From Bacteriovoracaceae bacterium (GTDB lineage Bacteria > Bdellovibrionota > UBA2394), in NCBI GenBank assembly GCA_028287765.1, contig JAQBPA010000167.1, positions 1 through 33,142 on the forward strand: a DNA stretch of 33,142 nucleotides, in the 5' to 3' direction. The notes beneath the pieces were generated by a model. It saw only the letters and a program-made list of their open reading frames with translations. It had not been told where the DNA came from and searched no databases. Positions 7,702 through 17,158 of the stretch are shown here, piece by piece (the stretch's first letter is position 1; each line of letters begins with the position of its first letter). The position numbers and the translations under genes are program-made.

Positions 7702-10700
7702 ATGATTCCCCTCCGACTTCATAGCGACTTCTCTCTCCTAAAGGCCATGGTCTCGGTTGAGAATTATTGCGAAGCGCTGAAAGCTCTCGGATATAAGGGC
7801 GGCGCGCTCACCGATTTTGATAATGCTTTTGGTTGGGTCGATTTTTATTTTCAGATGAAGAAGGCCGGTCTTAAGCCGATTTTAGGAACCACGCTTTCTT
7901 TAAATTTGCAATCGAACGTGCAGTTCTCTCCGCAGGTAAAATCTAAGGGGAATTGTACACTTCTGATCACGTCAAAAAAAGGTTACGAGAACCTTTGTCT
8001 TATTTTAAGTTCCTATTCGCTTCAGTCCCTCACACTCGATCGCTTGATTCAACTTCAAGACGGACTTCTTCTGCTGATTTCTCCCGACCATCCTCAAATC
8101 AATCATGGAGAAAAAGTTTTTTCGGCTTGGACGAAAAAAAATCTCTTTTTTGAAATTCACCGATACGACGGAGCAAAAGGTGAAGACGAAGCGGTGATCG
8201 TAGCCGAAAAATACGGCCGCTGTATTGCTACTCAGCCTATTTATTATTTAAAGCCCGAAGATCATTTGGCTCATGAAGTGATGTTAAGCATTGGTGCGGG
8301 CACAACCCGAATGCAAGAAGAGCGTCCTCAACTTCCGTCTCGAGACTTTTTTTTAAAACCTGCCGAAGATATGGAAAATCTTTTTCGTGATCACCCTGAA
8401 TGGGTCTCGCTCACGGATGAAATTTTGGAGCGTGTAGATTTTTCTTGGGAGCTTGGCACTTATCACATCCCCAAATTTGGAAAAGCCAAAGAGGTCGACA
8501 AGCGGCTCTATGAAGAATGTCAGGCCGGACTACTCGAGCGTTTTGAACTTTTAAAAACCTATGTTCCGCAAGAAAAAATGGCAGAAGTTCAAAAGGTTTA
8601 TCGAGACCGGCTCGAAGAAGAATATCAAATTATTTGTAAAATGCGTTTTTCAGATTACTTCTTGGTCGTCGCGGATTTTATTAAATGGAGTAAAGCGAAT
8701 GATATTCCTGTCGGTCCCGGTCGGGGTTCAGGCGCGGGAAGTCTTGCGGCCTATTGTCTGTCGATCGTCGATATTGATCCGGTTCGCTATAATCTTCTGT
8801 TTGAAAGATTTTTAAATCCTGAGCGGGTGAGTATGCCTGACTTTGACGTCGATTTTTGCGTCAAAGGCCGCGAGCGCGTGATCAATTACGTGCGAGAAAA
8901 ATACGATCTCTCAACAGAAGAGAGTGCAGGTAAGCCGATCGAAGAAACCCTTAAAGTTTCGCAGATTATCACCTTCGGAAAAATGAAATCAAAAGCCGTG
9001 ATTCGGGACGTGGGCCGCGCTCTCGGAATTCCCTATTCGGATGTCGATGCGATCGCAAAGCTCATTCCGAATGTTTTAAATATTACACTCAAAGAAGCGT
9101 TTGAATTGGAACCCCAATTCGAAAGTCTTCGTGCGCGAGATTCAAAAGCTGATCAGCTTTTAGAAATTGCAGAAAGACTTGAGGGGCTCAATCGTCACTC
9201 CTCCGTTCACGCGGCCGGTGTGGTGATCGCGGATGATATTTTAACAAAATATGTGCCGCTTTATCGGGGATCCGATAACGAAATTGTTTCTCAATTTGAA
9301 ATGAAGGGAGTCGAAAAGCTCGGTCTTCTCAAATTCGACTTTCTTGGACTAAGAAATTTAACCGTCATTCAAGAATGCATTGCGCTCATCGGAGAAAAAA
9401 TTGATCTCCTCAAAATAAATTATAGTGACCCAAAAGTGATGGCGGAGCTTTCAACCGGCGACACGATGGGCGTATTCCAACTTGAATCTTCGGGCATGAG
9501 AGATGTTATCCGAAGGTTAAAGCCGACTTGTCTCGAAGATATTATCGCGATCGTGGCTCTCTATCGACCAGGACCTCTTGAAGGAGGAATGGTCGACGAT
9601 TTTATTTTGCGAAAAGCCGGAAAAAAAGCCGTCGTTTACGATGCGGATGTCCTGGAGCCGATTCTGAAAGAAACTTACGGCGTTTTTGTTTATCAAGAGC
9701 AGGTCATGAAAACTGCGAACGTGATGGCCGGCTTTAGTCTCGGTGAAGCCGATTTGCTCAGACGTGCCATGGGTAAAAAAATTGCGTCTGAAATGGCTCA
9801 GCAGCGAGAAAAATTTGTGGCGGGTGCAATTAAAAATAAACATCCGGAACATCTCGCGCAGAGAATTTTTGATTTGATGGCAGAATTTGCGAAGTACGGA
9901 TTTAATAAATCCCACGCTGCTGCCTATGCGATGATCACGGTTCAAACCGCTTATTTAAAAGCTTATTATCCCGAAGCATTTTACGCAGCTCTTCTTTCTT
10001 CTGAGTCCGAAGATATTGATAAAATGGGCCTCATCATTCGAAGTGCGACCATGCGCGGCACAAATATTTTGCCGCCGCATGTAAATTACTCTCAGTCTGA
10101 CTTTGCACTCGAAGAGCATGAAGAAAAAATGGGAATTCGCTTCGGACTTTCTGCGGTCAAAAATCTCGGCGAGGCAGCTGCCAAAAAAATTCCGTACGAG
10201 CGCGAACAAAACGGGCTTTTTAAAGACGCTCAAGATTTTTTTTCTCGCGCTCCTCAAGACGCCATGAATAAGCGAGGGTACGAATGTCTAATTCGCTCGG
10301 GCTCTCTTGACGGTCTCGGAGCAACCCGTGCAACTCTGATTACTTCGCTTGATTCTCTTATCGGAACAGCGGCTGCACTCGGAAAAGATAAACTCGGTGG
10401 GCAGCGAAGTTTATTTTCGGCAAAGCCAAAACTGAAAGTGGTTGAAGAGTGGCCCGACCGCATCCGACTGAACGACGAAAAACATTTACTCGGAACTTAT
10501 ATTTCGGGCCATCCGCTTCGTGCCTTTGAGCCGCTTCTTCAAACTTTTAAGACGAGATCGATTTTGGATCTCCATGAAAAGCCAGTGCCTTCAAAAGAAA
10601 CAGAAGTCTCGATTGCGGGTCTGGTTATTTCATCCAAAGAAATTATCACCAAAAAAGGATCAAAGATGGCGTTCATATCTATTGAGGATCGTGACTCCAC

Positions 10701-11103
10701 GATTGAGGTGGTTGTCTTTCCAGATTTGTATGAGAAAAAAGGAAGTTTAGTTGGAAAAGATCGACTTCTTCTTGTGAAAGGCCAAGTCGTTCGTGAGAAT
10801 GAAATTACAAAGATGTTGGCACGAGACGTATCGGATTTAGCAAATGTTCAATTTTCGGAGCTTCATTTAAATATTAAAAATTCTAGTCTGATCGATAAAC
10901 TCGAAGGATTTCCAGAAAAAGCTAAAAAATATCCGGGCACCATTAAAGTAAAAGTACATATCCCGGTCGAGGGAGAAGCAGCCGGTACAGAACTACAAAA
11001 ATCTCATGTGACGATGAATCTTCCTTTTGATATTCAAGTGCATCCGGAACTCATGCTCTGGCTTGAAGTTGAGTTTGGCTCTGGATCCGTGGCGCTTCAA
11101 TAA
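7702..11103 (+). CDS. dnaE: DNA polymerase III alpha subunit
   Basis: This is the replicative polymerase catalytic subunit, 1133 residues against about 1160 in E. coli. The PHP domain comes first ([34 protein letters not shown]). The palm acids are D380 and D382 in PDFDVDFC and D546 in [10 protein letters not shown], at the expected relative positions. [14 protein letters not shown] and [12 protein letters not shown] are typical family blocks. QRSLF near residue 907 fits an internal beta-clamp binding motif, and an OB fold follows ([15 protein letters not shown]). TGA codons directly upstream in frame fix the start at 7702, although no clear SD is visible. Its TAA overlaps the hflX ATG by one base (TAATG), so the two are translationally coupled. 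Confidence 0.96.
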   Translation: MIPLRLHSDFSLLKAMVSVENYCEALKALGYKGGALTDFDNAFGWVDFYFQMKKAGLKPILGTTLSLNLQSNVQFSPQVKSKGNCTLLITSKKGYENLCLILSSYSLQSLTLDRLIQLQDGLLLLISPDHPQINHGEKVFSAWTKKNLFFEIHRYDGAKGEDEAVIVAEKYGRCIATQPIYYLKPEDHLAHEVMLSIGAGTTRMQEERPQLPSRDFFLKPAEDMENLFRDHPEWVSLTDEILERVDFSWELGTYHIPKFGKAKEVDKRLYEECQAGLLERFELLKTYVPQEKMAEVQKVYRDRLEEEYQIICKMRFSDYFLVVADFIKWSKANDIPVGPGRGSGAGSLAAYCLSIVDIDPVRYNLLFERFLNPERVSMPDFDVDFCVKGRERVINYVREKYDLSTEESAGKPIEETLKVSQIITFGKMKSKAVIRDVGRALGIPYSDVDAIAKLIPNVLNITLKEAFELEPQFESLRARDSKADQLLEIAERLEGLNRHSSVHAAGVVIADDILTKYVPLYRGSDNEIVSQFEMKGVEKLGLLKFDFLGLRNLTVIQECIALIGEKIDLLKINYSDPKVMAELSTGDTMGVFQLESSGMRDVIRRLKPTCLEDIIAIVALYRPGPLEGGMVDDFILRKAGKKAVVYDADVLEPILKETYGVFVYQEQVMKTANVMAGFSLGEADLLRRAMGKKIASEMAQQREKFVAGAIKNKHPEHLAQRIFDLMAEFAKYGFNKSHAAAYAMITVQTAYLKAYYPEAFYAALLSSESEDIDKMGLIIRSATMRGTNILPPHVNYSQSDFALEEHEEKMGIRFGLSAVKNLGEAAAKKIPYEREQNGLFKDAQDFFSRAPQDAMNKRGYECLIRSGSLDGLGATRATLITSLDSLIGTAAALGKDKLGGQRSLFSAKPKLKVVEEWPDRIRLNDEKHLLGTYISGHPLRAFEPLLQTFKTRSILDLHEKPVPSKETEVSIAGLVISSKEIITKKGSKMAFISIEDRDSTIEVVVFPDLYEKKGSLVGKDRLLLVKGQVVRENEITKMLARDVSDLANVQFSELHLNIKNSSLIDKLEGFPEKAKKYPGTIKVKVHIPVEGEAAGTELQKSHVTMNLPFDIQVHPELMLWLEVEFGSGSVALQ

Positions 11104-12389
11104 TGAAAGAACGAGTTATTCTTGTCGGCACTTTTAATCCACGCTTAAAAAGTCGTCGTGATTTGAGTGATCCGGATATCGAAGATACACTCGAAGAACT
11201 TCGCCAGCTCACTCTTTCTGCTGAAGGCGATGTTGTTGATATGGTCGCGGCTCGGCTAGACAGAATTAATCCGTCAACTTTTATAAATAAAGGTAAGGCT
11301 GCCGAAATTGCCGCGAGTGTCGAAAATTTAAAGGCAGATCTCGTTATTTTTGATGATGAACTCTCTCCACGTCAGGCGCGAAATTTGGAAGAGATTTTTA
11401 TGGTCCGCACGATCGATCGTCGCGCGTTGATTTTGGATATTTTTGCGAAGCGTGCTCAGTCGAGCGAAGGAAAGCTCCAAGTCGAACTCGCCCAGCTCAT
11501 TTATATGCTCCCGCGCCTCACGCATCTCTGGTCTCACTTAGAGAGGCAGACGGGCGGCGGTATTGGGATGAGCGGACCGGGAGAAACCCAGCTCGAACTC
11601 GACAAGCGGATGATCAAAGATAAAATTTCTCGCCTCAAATCTGAACTAAAGAAAATCGAGAACACTCGACATCTTCAGCGCGATAAACGAAAGCGATCTC
11701 AAGTGGCGCAGATCGTTTTGGTGGGTTATACGAATTCCGGAAAATCGACTCTCTTTAATAAAGTGACGTCTTCGGATGTGGGCGAGGCAGATAAACTTTT
11801 CTCCACTCTTGATCCAACAACCAGACGAGTGGTGCTTCCGAATCATCGCGAGGTTCTTTTTACGGATTCGGTCGGGTTTATTCGAAAACTTCCGCATGAA
11901 CTCATTGAGGCTTTTAAGGCCACTCTTGAAGAAGTGCAAAATGCGGATCTCCTTCTTCACGTCATTGATTCGTCTGACCCGCTTTGGGAAAGTCATAAGC
12001 GAGCAACCGAAGCGGTTTTGCTTGAGCTCGATTGTTTGTCAAAGCCGACTCTCGAAGTTTTTAATAAAATTGATCGGCTTCCGGAGCTGGGCCCCAAATT
12101 GGCGCAAAGTACCAGACGGCTTTTCGTCTCCGCGCTTAAGGGGGAGAACTTAGACGTACTTTTGGCGCGAGTAGCCGAAGCTTTGGCCGGAGATTTTAGT
12201 CGAGTAAAGCTTCTTCTTCCGCAAGGACGCGGAGATTTGTTGGCTGTCGTTCACCGAGAAGGTAGAGTGATTAAACAGGACTTTAAGGCAGATTATGTTG
12301 AGATGACCGTCGATTTGCCTGTAAAAAGAGTAGAGCAATGGAAAAAATTTGGTTTCATCATTTCCGATTACGCACCTTTACCGCTCTAG
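11103..12389 (+). CDS. hflX: GTPase HflX
   Basis: This is a ribosome-associated GTPase that in characterised bacteria splits stalled or hibernating 70S ribosomes. The N-terminal HflX domain (about 1-190) shows [22 protein letters not shown] and [20 protein letters not shown]. The G domain follows: G1 GYTNSGKST near residue 208, G3 DSVGF near 256 and G4 NKID near 320. The length of 428 is typical. It starts within the dnaE stop codon. The last 52 bases overlap the next gene, an unusually long overlap for two real genes. The dnaE-hflX pairing suggests one transcript for this cluster. Confidence 0.95.
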   Translation: MKERVILVGTFNPRLKSRRDLSDPDIEDTLEELRQLTLSAEGDVVDMVAARLDRINPSTFINKGKAAEIAASVENLKADLVIFDDELSPRQARNLEEIFMVRTIDRRALILDIFAKRAQSSEGKLQVELAQLIYMLPRLTHLWSHLERQTGGGIGMSGPGETQLELDKRMIKDKISRLKSELKKIENTRHLQRDKRKRSQVAQIVLVGYTNSGKSTLFNKVTSSDVGEADKLFSTLDPTTRRVVLPNHREVLFTDSVGFIRKLPHELIEAFKATLEEVQNADLLLHVIDSSDPLWESHKRATEAVLLELDCLSKPTLEVFNKIDRLPELGPKLAQSTRRLFVSALKGENLDVLLARVAEALAGDFSRVKLLLPQGRGDLLAVVHREGRVIKQDFKADYVEMTVDLPVKRVEQWKKFGFIISDYAPLPL

Positions 12390-13246
12390 CGGTCGCCGTT
12401 CTTTGTGTGACTCTGCTTCGCGGCGAAGAGGCCGATGTGAAGTCCGTCATTGTGGATGTCGAGACGACGATTGAAGACGGAAATTTAGCTGCTGCGAAGC
12501 AAACGGCACAAAAATTAGCTTTTGAGAAAGCTCTCGAGCAAGTGCTTCCTTCAACCATGGACAGCGCTCTCCGTGCTCAAAAGATTAAAAAGGCAGCTCA
12601 ATCGATCAAAAGTTTTCAAGTCGTGGAAGAAAAAATTGACGGTGCTCTCCTTCGACAAAAATATAAATGTGATGTGATTTATTCTGCCGAAGTCGCTCAA
12701 AGTAAACCTGCCGAAGCACTCACCACTTTTGAAATCGCTTGGCTTCCGGATGAAGTTCAATTTAATGCGGTTGATCTCCTTAAATTTGTTTCAGAAGTGC
12801 TCGGTTCGCCGGCGAGTTCTGTTCGAATCGGACGAGGTAATGTTTCTTTATCCATTCCTTTAAAAAAATCGCTTGAAGAAACACAGACCCAGCTTGCCAA
12901 TTTTGTCGGCAGGAGAGGTCTTGTGAAAGTTATTCATCGGGATGAAAACCGAGCTCCTGATATGATTGCGGCCCCGTTTGAAATTCCAAGCCCGACACCG
13001 GTGGCTGTTGATCCGATGACGGGTAAGCCACTGCTGCAACCGAGCGTAATTCCTGGATCGAGTCCGACCGTTACTCCTCTCATTCCTTCTTCTCCGGCGC
13101 CAACAGAATCCGAACCTCCGTTTATTACCCCCCCTCATTCTGCGCCGGCACCTACATTTCAACCAGCTCCAGGCTCGGTGATGCCGCCGTCCAATCCTAT
13201 TCCCACGGCTCCTCCGATTCCTGCTGCTCCGCCGACGCTCCCGTGA
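12338..13246 (+). CDS. Secreted protein with a proline-rich tail, function unknown
   Basis: Residues about 12-28 ([16 protein letters not shown]) form a signal peptide or anchor. Residues 35-125 contain an alpha/beta unit with repeated Ala-rich helices and [19 protein letters not shown], faintly like FlgT N-terminal or DUF2066-type domains; I would not assign it on that basis. From about residue 205 to the end the protein is a Pro/Ala/Ser/Thr-rich low-complexity tail, often a cell-wall or periplasm-spanning spacer. The start lies 52 bases inside hflX in another frame. The signal peptide directly after that ATG supports it. The next in-frame Met is near residue 78, so no shorter version would be exported. 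The metallophosphoesterase gene follows 16 bases later. Confidence 0.75.
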   Translation: MEKIWFHHFRLRTFTALAVAVLCVTLLRGEEADVKSVIVDVETTIEDGNLAAAKQTAQKLAFEKALEQVLPSTMDSALRAQKIKKAAQSIKSFQVVEEKIDGALLRQKYKCDVIYSAEVAQSKPAEALTTFEIAWLPDEVQFNAVDLLKFVSEVLGSPASSVRIGRGNVSLSIPLKKSLEETQTQLANFVGRRGLVKVIHRDENRAPDMIAAPFEIPSPTPVAVDPMTGKPLLQPSVIPGSSPTVTPLIPSSPAPTESEPPFITPPHSAPAPTFQPAPGSVMPPSNPIPTAPPIPAAPPTLP

Positions 13247-13262
13247 TAATTTAATCCTATTC

Positions 13263-14351
13263 ATGGACGTTGTTCCCAAAATAAAACTCGTGGTCTCTGA
13301 TTTTCATTTAGGTGCTGGTCACCGAAATAGAGATGGTTCGGTGAATATTCTTGAAGATTTTTTTCATGATCGAGAGTTTATCGAATTTCTTCAGTACTTT
13401 AGTTCCGGCGTTCACGAAAATTCGGAGGTGGAACTCATTTTAAACGGTGATTTTTTTAATCTGCTCATGATCGATTACGATGAAACAGATGCCGACGTTT
13501 TAACGGAGCTTGTGGTTCTGAGAAGAATGAAAAAAATTATGGATGGTCATAAGGCTACCATGAACGCTCTTAAATATTTTCAATCCCTTTCGGGAAAGAG
13601 TCTCACGTTTGTCATGGGAAATCATGATCCAGGAATTCTTTTTCCTTCTGTTCAAGAATTTATTCGCCGTTTTACGGGAGAGGCCACGCGATTTTTTTTA
13701 GAATCCTACGAATTCGATGGAATATACGTTGAACACGGCAATCAATATGAAGAAGCGAATCGGTTTGATCGCGAAAAATATTTTTTGACAAAGGATTTGC
13801 CGGAACCCGTTTTGAATCAACCATGGGGAACTGTTTTTTTAGTTCATGTGATTAATGATATAAAGAGACGAAAGCCACACTTCGATAAAGTTCTTCCGTT
13901 TGTGGATTATATTAAATGGCTTCTCGTTTATGATTTTCGATTTGGGATTCGGGTTGTCGCTCAGATTCTGAAATTCTTTTTTTCATCTCAATTTAGAAAC
14001 GATCCAAGAAGAAATATGTCTTTCAGGCAAACTTTAAAAGTATTTTTAGAAGCACCCGTATTTCCAGATCTAGACGAATGGGCAGAAAAAATTCTGATGA
14101 CCCGCGAAGATATTCATACGGTAATTTTCGGTCACAACCATCGCCCCACTTTCAGACGGTTTGCGCCCGGAAAAGAATACGTGAACACCGGCACCTGGAA
14201 CCAAATGACCCATCTCGAAGTGGATCGTTTGGGCGCAAGGCTCGACTGCACTTTTGCTTTTATCGAATATACTTCGGCAAGAAATCCCCAAGTCTCCTTA
14301 AAGATTTGGAAGGGGCGAAGAAAGACGCATCAAGAGGTCGATGTTGCTTAG
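13263..14351 (+). CDS. Calcineurin-like metallophosphoesterase
   Basis: The five metal-binding blocks are present in order: VSDFHLGAGH, LNGDFFNLL, MGNHDPG, VEHGNQYEE and FGHNHRPTF, so a dinuclear phosphohydrolase is expected. The length of 362 exceeds LpxH (about 240) because of an insert at about 185-270 rich in aromatic and basic residues (HVINDIKRRKPHFDKVLPF, then two hydrophobic stretches). The insert may bind membranes or a lipid-linked substrate. The substrate cannot be told from sequence. The protein has no signal peptide and is probably cytoplasmic or at the inner membrane face. It is the last gene of the dnaE-hflX cluster. The start at 13263 is the first ATG after the preceding stop. 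Confidence 0.88.
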   Translation: MDVVPKIKLVVSDFHLGAGHRNRDGSVNILEDFFHDREFIEFLQYFSSGVHENSEVELILNGDFFNLLMIDYDETDADVLTELVVLRRMKKIMDGHKATMNALKYFQSLSGKSLTFVMGNHDPGILFPSVQEFIRRFTGEATRFFLESYEFDGIYVEHGNQYEEANRFDREKYFLTKDLPEPVLNQPWGTVFLVHVINDIKRRKPHFDKVLPFVDYIKWLLVYDFRFGIRVVAQILKFFFSSQFRNDPRRNMSFRQTLKVFLEAPVFPDLDEWAEKILMTREDIHTVIFGHNHRPTFRRFAPGKEYVNTGTWNQMTHLEVDRLGARLDCTFAFIEYTSARNPQVSLKIWKGRRKTHQEVDVA

Positions 14352-14399
14352 ACAGACGCATCGTCCTTTCATATAAAGTTTGTGGCATCCGTTTTTGAA

Positions 14400-14444
14400 G
14401 GGGTCAGAGCAATTGAAGGAAAAAGTGGGAAAAAGGGGTCAGAG
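14400..14444 (+). repeat. Two direct copies of GGGGTCAGAG upstream of the RAYT gene
   Basis: GGGGTCAGAG occurs at 14400-14409 (followed by CAATTGAAG) and at 14435-14444 (followed by AAATTTGAA). The same motif lies inverted at 15308-15317 after the transposase. From general knowledge, this motif recurs next to Y1-type transposase genes in many bacteria and probably marks element ends or binding sites. Confidence 0.7.
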
Positions 14445-14552
14445 AAATTTGAAATTCCGCCGGATAGATTTTAATTTCGGCAGAAAATTAAACAAAAGTC
14501 GGATTTAAAATAGTTTAACCCGCTTGGCATGAGTATTGCTCTTATCTCATGT

Positions 14553-15128
14553 ATGCCTAGAGCGCATCGAATCAGACAATACGAGTTTCCTTATTCAGTG
14601 ACAACTCGCTGCAATAATCGAAAATTTTATTTGCAAAAAGCCTATGCCTATCAAATTTTCGAAGAAGTATTTCGAAAACTCAAATCACTTCAGGATCGTC
14701 AGGAGAGTTCCAACCTGAGGTACCAATTTGAGGTACACCATCTGGAGGTAATGTCGAATCACTATCACCTCGTTCTCTCCGTCAGCTCGAGAACCTCGAT
14801 TGATCGTCTTATGCAACAAATCAATTCTATGGTGGCACGTGCTTTAAATAAGGCCTTGGGACGGACGGGCCATTTTTGGGAAGGAAGATATAAAAGTAAA
14901 ATTCTTAATACATTAGATTATCTGAAGAGAACGATTGCTTATGTTTATCAAAATCCGCTTAAGGCGCAGATGACAAAAGATCTCTTTCACTCAGTTCGAT
15001 CGACCTTCCAATTTTATTGGAAAGAAGAACTTCCTTCATGGGTTACGCCCGATCCTTTTTTGAAAACTGTTCCGCCCGGAGATTGGAAAATAGCCCTCAG
15101 CGAATTAGTTTTAAAATGGGCTGTGTAA
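14553..15128 (+). CDS. REP-associated tyrosine transposase (RAYT, Y1/IS200-like HUH family)
   Basis: This is a single-strand DNA transposase of the TnpA-REP group, domesticated in many genomes. The HUH pair is H70 and H72 in MSNHYHLVLS, and Y130 in RTIAYVYQNPLKA is the likely catalytic tyrosine. The RAYT marker GHFWEGRYKS is present. The start at 14553 (MPRAHRIRQYEFPYSVTTR) fits the family N-terminus better than ATG 14529, which adds eight residues. The gene appears intact, so it could be active. It lies between GGGGTCAGAG motifs, direct on the left and inverted on the right, and interrupts an otherwise housekeeping region. Confidence 0.92.
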   Translation: MPRAHRIRQYEFPYSVTTRCNNRKFYLQKAYAYQIFEEVFRKLKSLQDRQESSNLRYQFEVHHLEVMSNHYHLVLSVSSRTSIDRLMQQINSMVARALNKALGRTGHFWEGRYKSKILNTLDYLKRTIAYVYQNPLKAQMTKDLFHSVRSTFQFYWKEELPSWVTPDPFLKTVPPGDWKIALSELVLKWAV

Positions 15129-15307
15129 GAGACCAAATCCGTGCCAAATTATTTTAGAGACGAGCACAAACATTTGCATTTCTGTGTATTTTAGTTTCCG
15201 AATATTGCGTTTAAAAATGCTGGTGAGTACTGCATGGGCATTGAAAAAACCGAAATTTTCTTAAAATCACACGTACTTTAAACCCACGATGACTTCTGAA
15301 TTGTTTA

Positions 15308-15317
15308 CTCTGACCCC
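15308..15317 (-). repeat. Inverted copy of GGGGTCAGAG downstream of the RAYT gene
   Basis: CTCTGACCCC is read on the plus strand, inverted with respect to the two left copies. The unit 14400-15317 is therefore the likely extent of the element. No clear target duplication is seen. The rest of 15129-15364 shows no gene or strong hairpin. Confidence 0.65.
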
Positions 15318-15364
15318 TCAGCTCAGATTCCTCAGCTTCCGCAAAGTCGCATTCCATCTACTTT

Positions 15365-16126
15365 TTATCTCTTTAATTGCAGAATATCGAGAATACGACT
15401 CACAAGCACTCGAGCGGGCTGATTCCCATCAAGAGAATAAACAATTCCTTCAGTTCGAAGTTGGTCGAGTGCGGGAATGGTTTCGTCTTGATAAACCTTC
15501 CATCTTTTTTCAGCGCCCTCCACACTGTCGTCAGATCTTTTTGTAAGTTTGCTTTCACAGTGGTCACAAGTGTCTAAAACTTTGGGAACAAAGTATCGCG
15601 TGTGAAAAGTTGTTTGGCATTTGGGGCAAAGTAAGCGCCCATTGATTCGATCTTTACTAGTCTCGAGATCGATCCCCAATTCAAAAACGATATCGATTTT
15701 TCGATTAATCTTCGCGAGATCCGCTCGCAATTGGTTCAGCTGACTCTGGTTGCGGGGTGCTCCATCAAGTAAAAGCGCGACATCGTTGGGTACAGATTTC
15801 AAAAAAGATTGAACGACTTCCGCCACAACCTCGTTAGGAGAATTGCGATGTGTTTCCATGAACGGTTTTGCTTTTAATCCAGCTTCTGAACCGCGATTCA
15901 CTTCTAAACGAAGAGCTTCACCTACTGAGAATGGAATAACGGTTATTTTTTCTTTAATGAGTCGAGCGACTGTTCCTTTGAGAGAACCGGCGGCTCCAAT
16001 AATTGCAATTGTTCGCGATTCCGCAATTTTTGCGTCGCTAAGTGCTCCCACCTTTGTAATGCAATTTGCCTCAAGAGAATAAGTCCCTAACAAAAAAACC
16101 GATAAAAAAATGAATACTCGCCCCAT
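15365..16126 (-). CDS. Exported adenylate-kinase-like protein with zinc-type LID
   Basis: The order is that of adenylate kinase. A P-loop GAAGSLKGT has the key Lys at 50. SVGEALR stands for STGDMLR and DGAPRNQSQ for DGFPRTxxQ. A LID has R160 and R164 and the zinc pairs C167/C170 and C187/C190. RSDD and RWKVYQDETIPAL complete the core. Two things are unusual. The first 20 residues (MGRVFIFLSVFLLGTYSLEA) form a signal peptide, so the protein should leave the cytoplasm, where true Adk works. In the P-loop the usual GPPGAGKGT has Leu for the third Gly. It may be a nucleotide-binding paralogue, or a kinase active outside the cytoplasm. The start at ATG 16126 is preferred over TTG 16147, which adds SSEP-type residues before the signal. 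It is a single gene, divergent from deoC. Confidence 0.85.
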   Translation of the reverse strand: MGRVFIFLSVFLLGTYSLEANCITKVGALSDAKIAESRTIAIIGAAGSLKGTVARLIKEKITVIPFSVGEALRLEVNRGSEAGLKAKPFMETHRNSPNEVVAEVVQSFLKSVPNDVALLLDGAPRNQSQLNQLRADLAKINRKIDIVFELGIDLETSKDRINGRLLCPKCQTTFHTRYFVPKVLDTCDHCESKLTKRSDDSVEGAEKRWKVYQDETIPALDQLRTEGIVYSLDGNQPARVLVSRILDILQLKR

Positions 16127-16259
16127 AGGTTCCGAACTTTCTATCAACGAATAACGAGGAGCTCAAGCCCATTTGAAGCTGTTTTCTAGCTCAACGGCCC
16201 GAGGGGAACTTCACCCTTGTCGTGAGAGTCGCCAAAATGCTAACGCTCTATATAAATAT

Positions 16260-16264
16260 GGAGG
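16260..16264 (+). promoter_or_regulatory. Strong ribosome binding site that decides the deoC start
   Basis: GGAGG is followed after six bases by an in-frame CTG at 16271. An ATG overlaps this region (16258) but runs into TGA after 11 codons in another frame. Confidence 0.55.
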
Positions 16265-16270
16265 TGCTGT

Positions 16271-17155
16271 CTGTTATCTCACACCACGATTGACCAAGTA
16301 GGCGTTGAAGAAAGAGTCCAACGCCTCAACGCTCGCAGCATTAAAAAAGAATCCAAACTTTCGGCCCTAAAGCTTGCGCTCAGTATGCTGGACCTCACAA
16401 CTCTCGATGCCAAGGACACGGACGGTAAAGTGAAGCAACTTTGCCGAAAAGCCATTCGTCCTCACGATTCTCTTCCGGATCTTCCTTCCGTTGCTGCCGT
16501 TTGTGTTTATCCCAATTTTGTAAGCACTGCAAAAGAAGCGCTTTCGGGAAGTTCCGTAAAAGTTGCGGCAGTCGCCACGGCTTTTCCGAGTGGGATGAGC
16601 ACTTTAAAAGTTAAACTTCGCGAAACAAAATGGGCTGTGAACCAAGGTGCAGACGAAATCGATATGGTGATTTCGCGAGGAAAATTTTTGGCTGGTGAAT
16701 ACGATTTTGTATCGGACGAGATCGCTGCCGTTAAAGAAGAATGTGGGCCAGCGCATTTGAAAGTCATTTTAGAAACAGGAGAGCTGAGCACTCTCGACAA
16801 TATTCGAAAAGCGAGTGATCTCGCGATGGAAGCCGGCGCTGATTTTATCAAAACCTCGACCGGAAAAATTCAACCTGCTGCAACGCTTCCCGTGACGCTG
16901 GTCATGTTGGAGGCTATTCGAGATTTTTATTATCGCACCGGAAAAAAGATTGGAATGAAGCCAGCCGGTGGAATTGCAACGGCAAAGCTCGCGCTTCAAT
17001 ATTTGGTTATGGTGAGAGAAACGCTCGGTCAAGAATGGTTGAGTCCGGATTGGTTTCGATTTGGCGCGAGCGTTCTTGCCAATGATCTTTTGAGGCAAAT
17101 CGTTAAAGAACAAACCGGTGTTTACCAGTCCTTCGATTATTTTACGAAAGATTAA
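16271..17155 (+). CDS. deoC: Deoxyribose-phosphate aldolase, probably starting at CTG
   Basis: The enzyme cleaves 2-deoxyribose-5-phosphate to glyceraldehyde-3-phosphate and acetaldehyde in deoxynucleoside breakdown. The Schiff-base Lys is K194 in DFIKTSTGK, the second active-site Lys is K230 in GMKPAGGI, and the Asp lies in GADEIDMVIS. The first ATG (16385) starts too late for the family. The frame is open back to a TAA at 16253-16255, and the 38 codons before ATG encode VEERVQRLNARSIKKESKL. That matches the N-terminal helix of long, human-DERA-like enzymes. No ATG, GTG or TTG exists in that stretch; CTG 16271 lies six bases after GGAGG and gives 294 residues. It is followed three bases later by the ALDH gene. 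Confidence 0.88.
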   Translation: MLSHTTIDQVGVEERVQRLNARSIKKESKLSALKLALSMLDLTTLDAKDTDGKVKQLCRKAIRPHDSLPDLPSVAAVCVYPNFVSTAKEALSGSSVKVAAVATAFPSGMSTLKVKLRETKWAVNQGADEIDMVISRGKFLAGEYDFVSDEIAAVKEECGPAHLKVILETGELSTLDNIRKASDLAMEAGADFIKTSTGKIQPAATLPVTLVMLEAIRDFYYRTGKKIGMKPAGGIATAKLALQYLVMVRETLGQEWLSPDWFRFGASVLANDLLRQIVKEQTGVYQSFDYFTKD

Positions 17156-17158
17156 TTC

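Noticed and set aside
12860-13279. Arg-rich minus-strand frame of 139 codons
   Set aside because: The Arg/Ser repeats are the antisense reading of the Pro/Ala-rich tail of the secreted protein.
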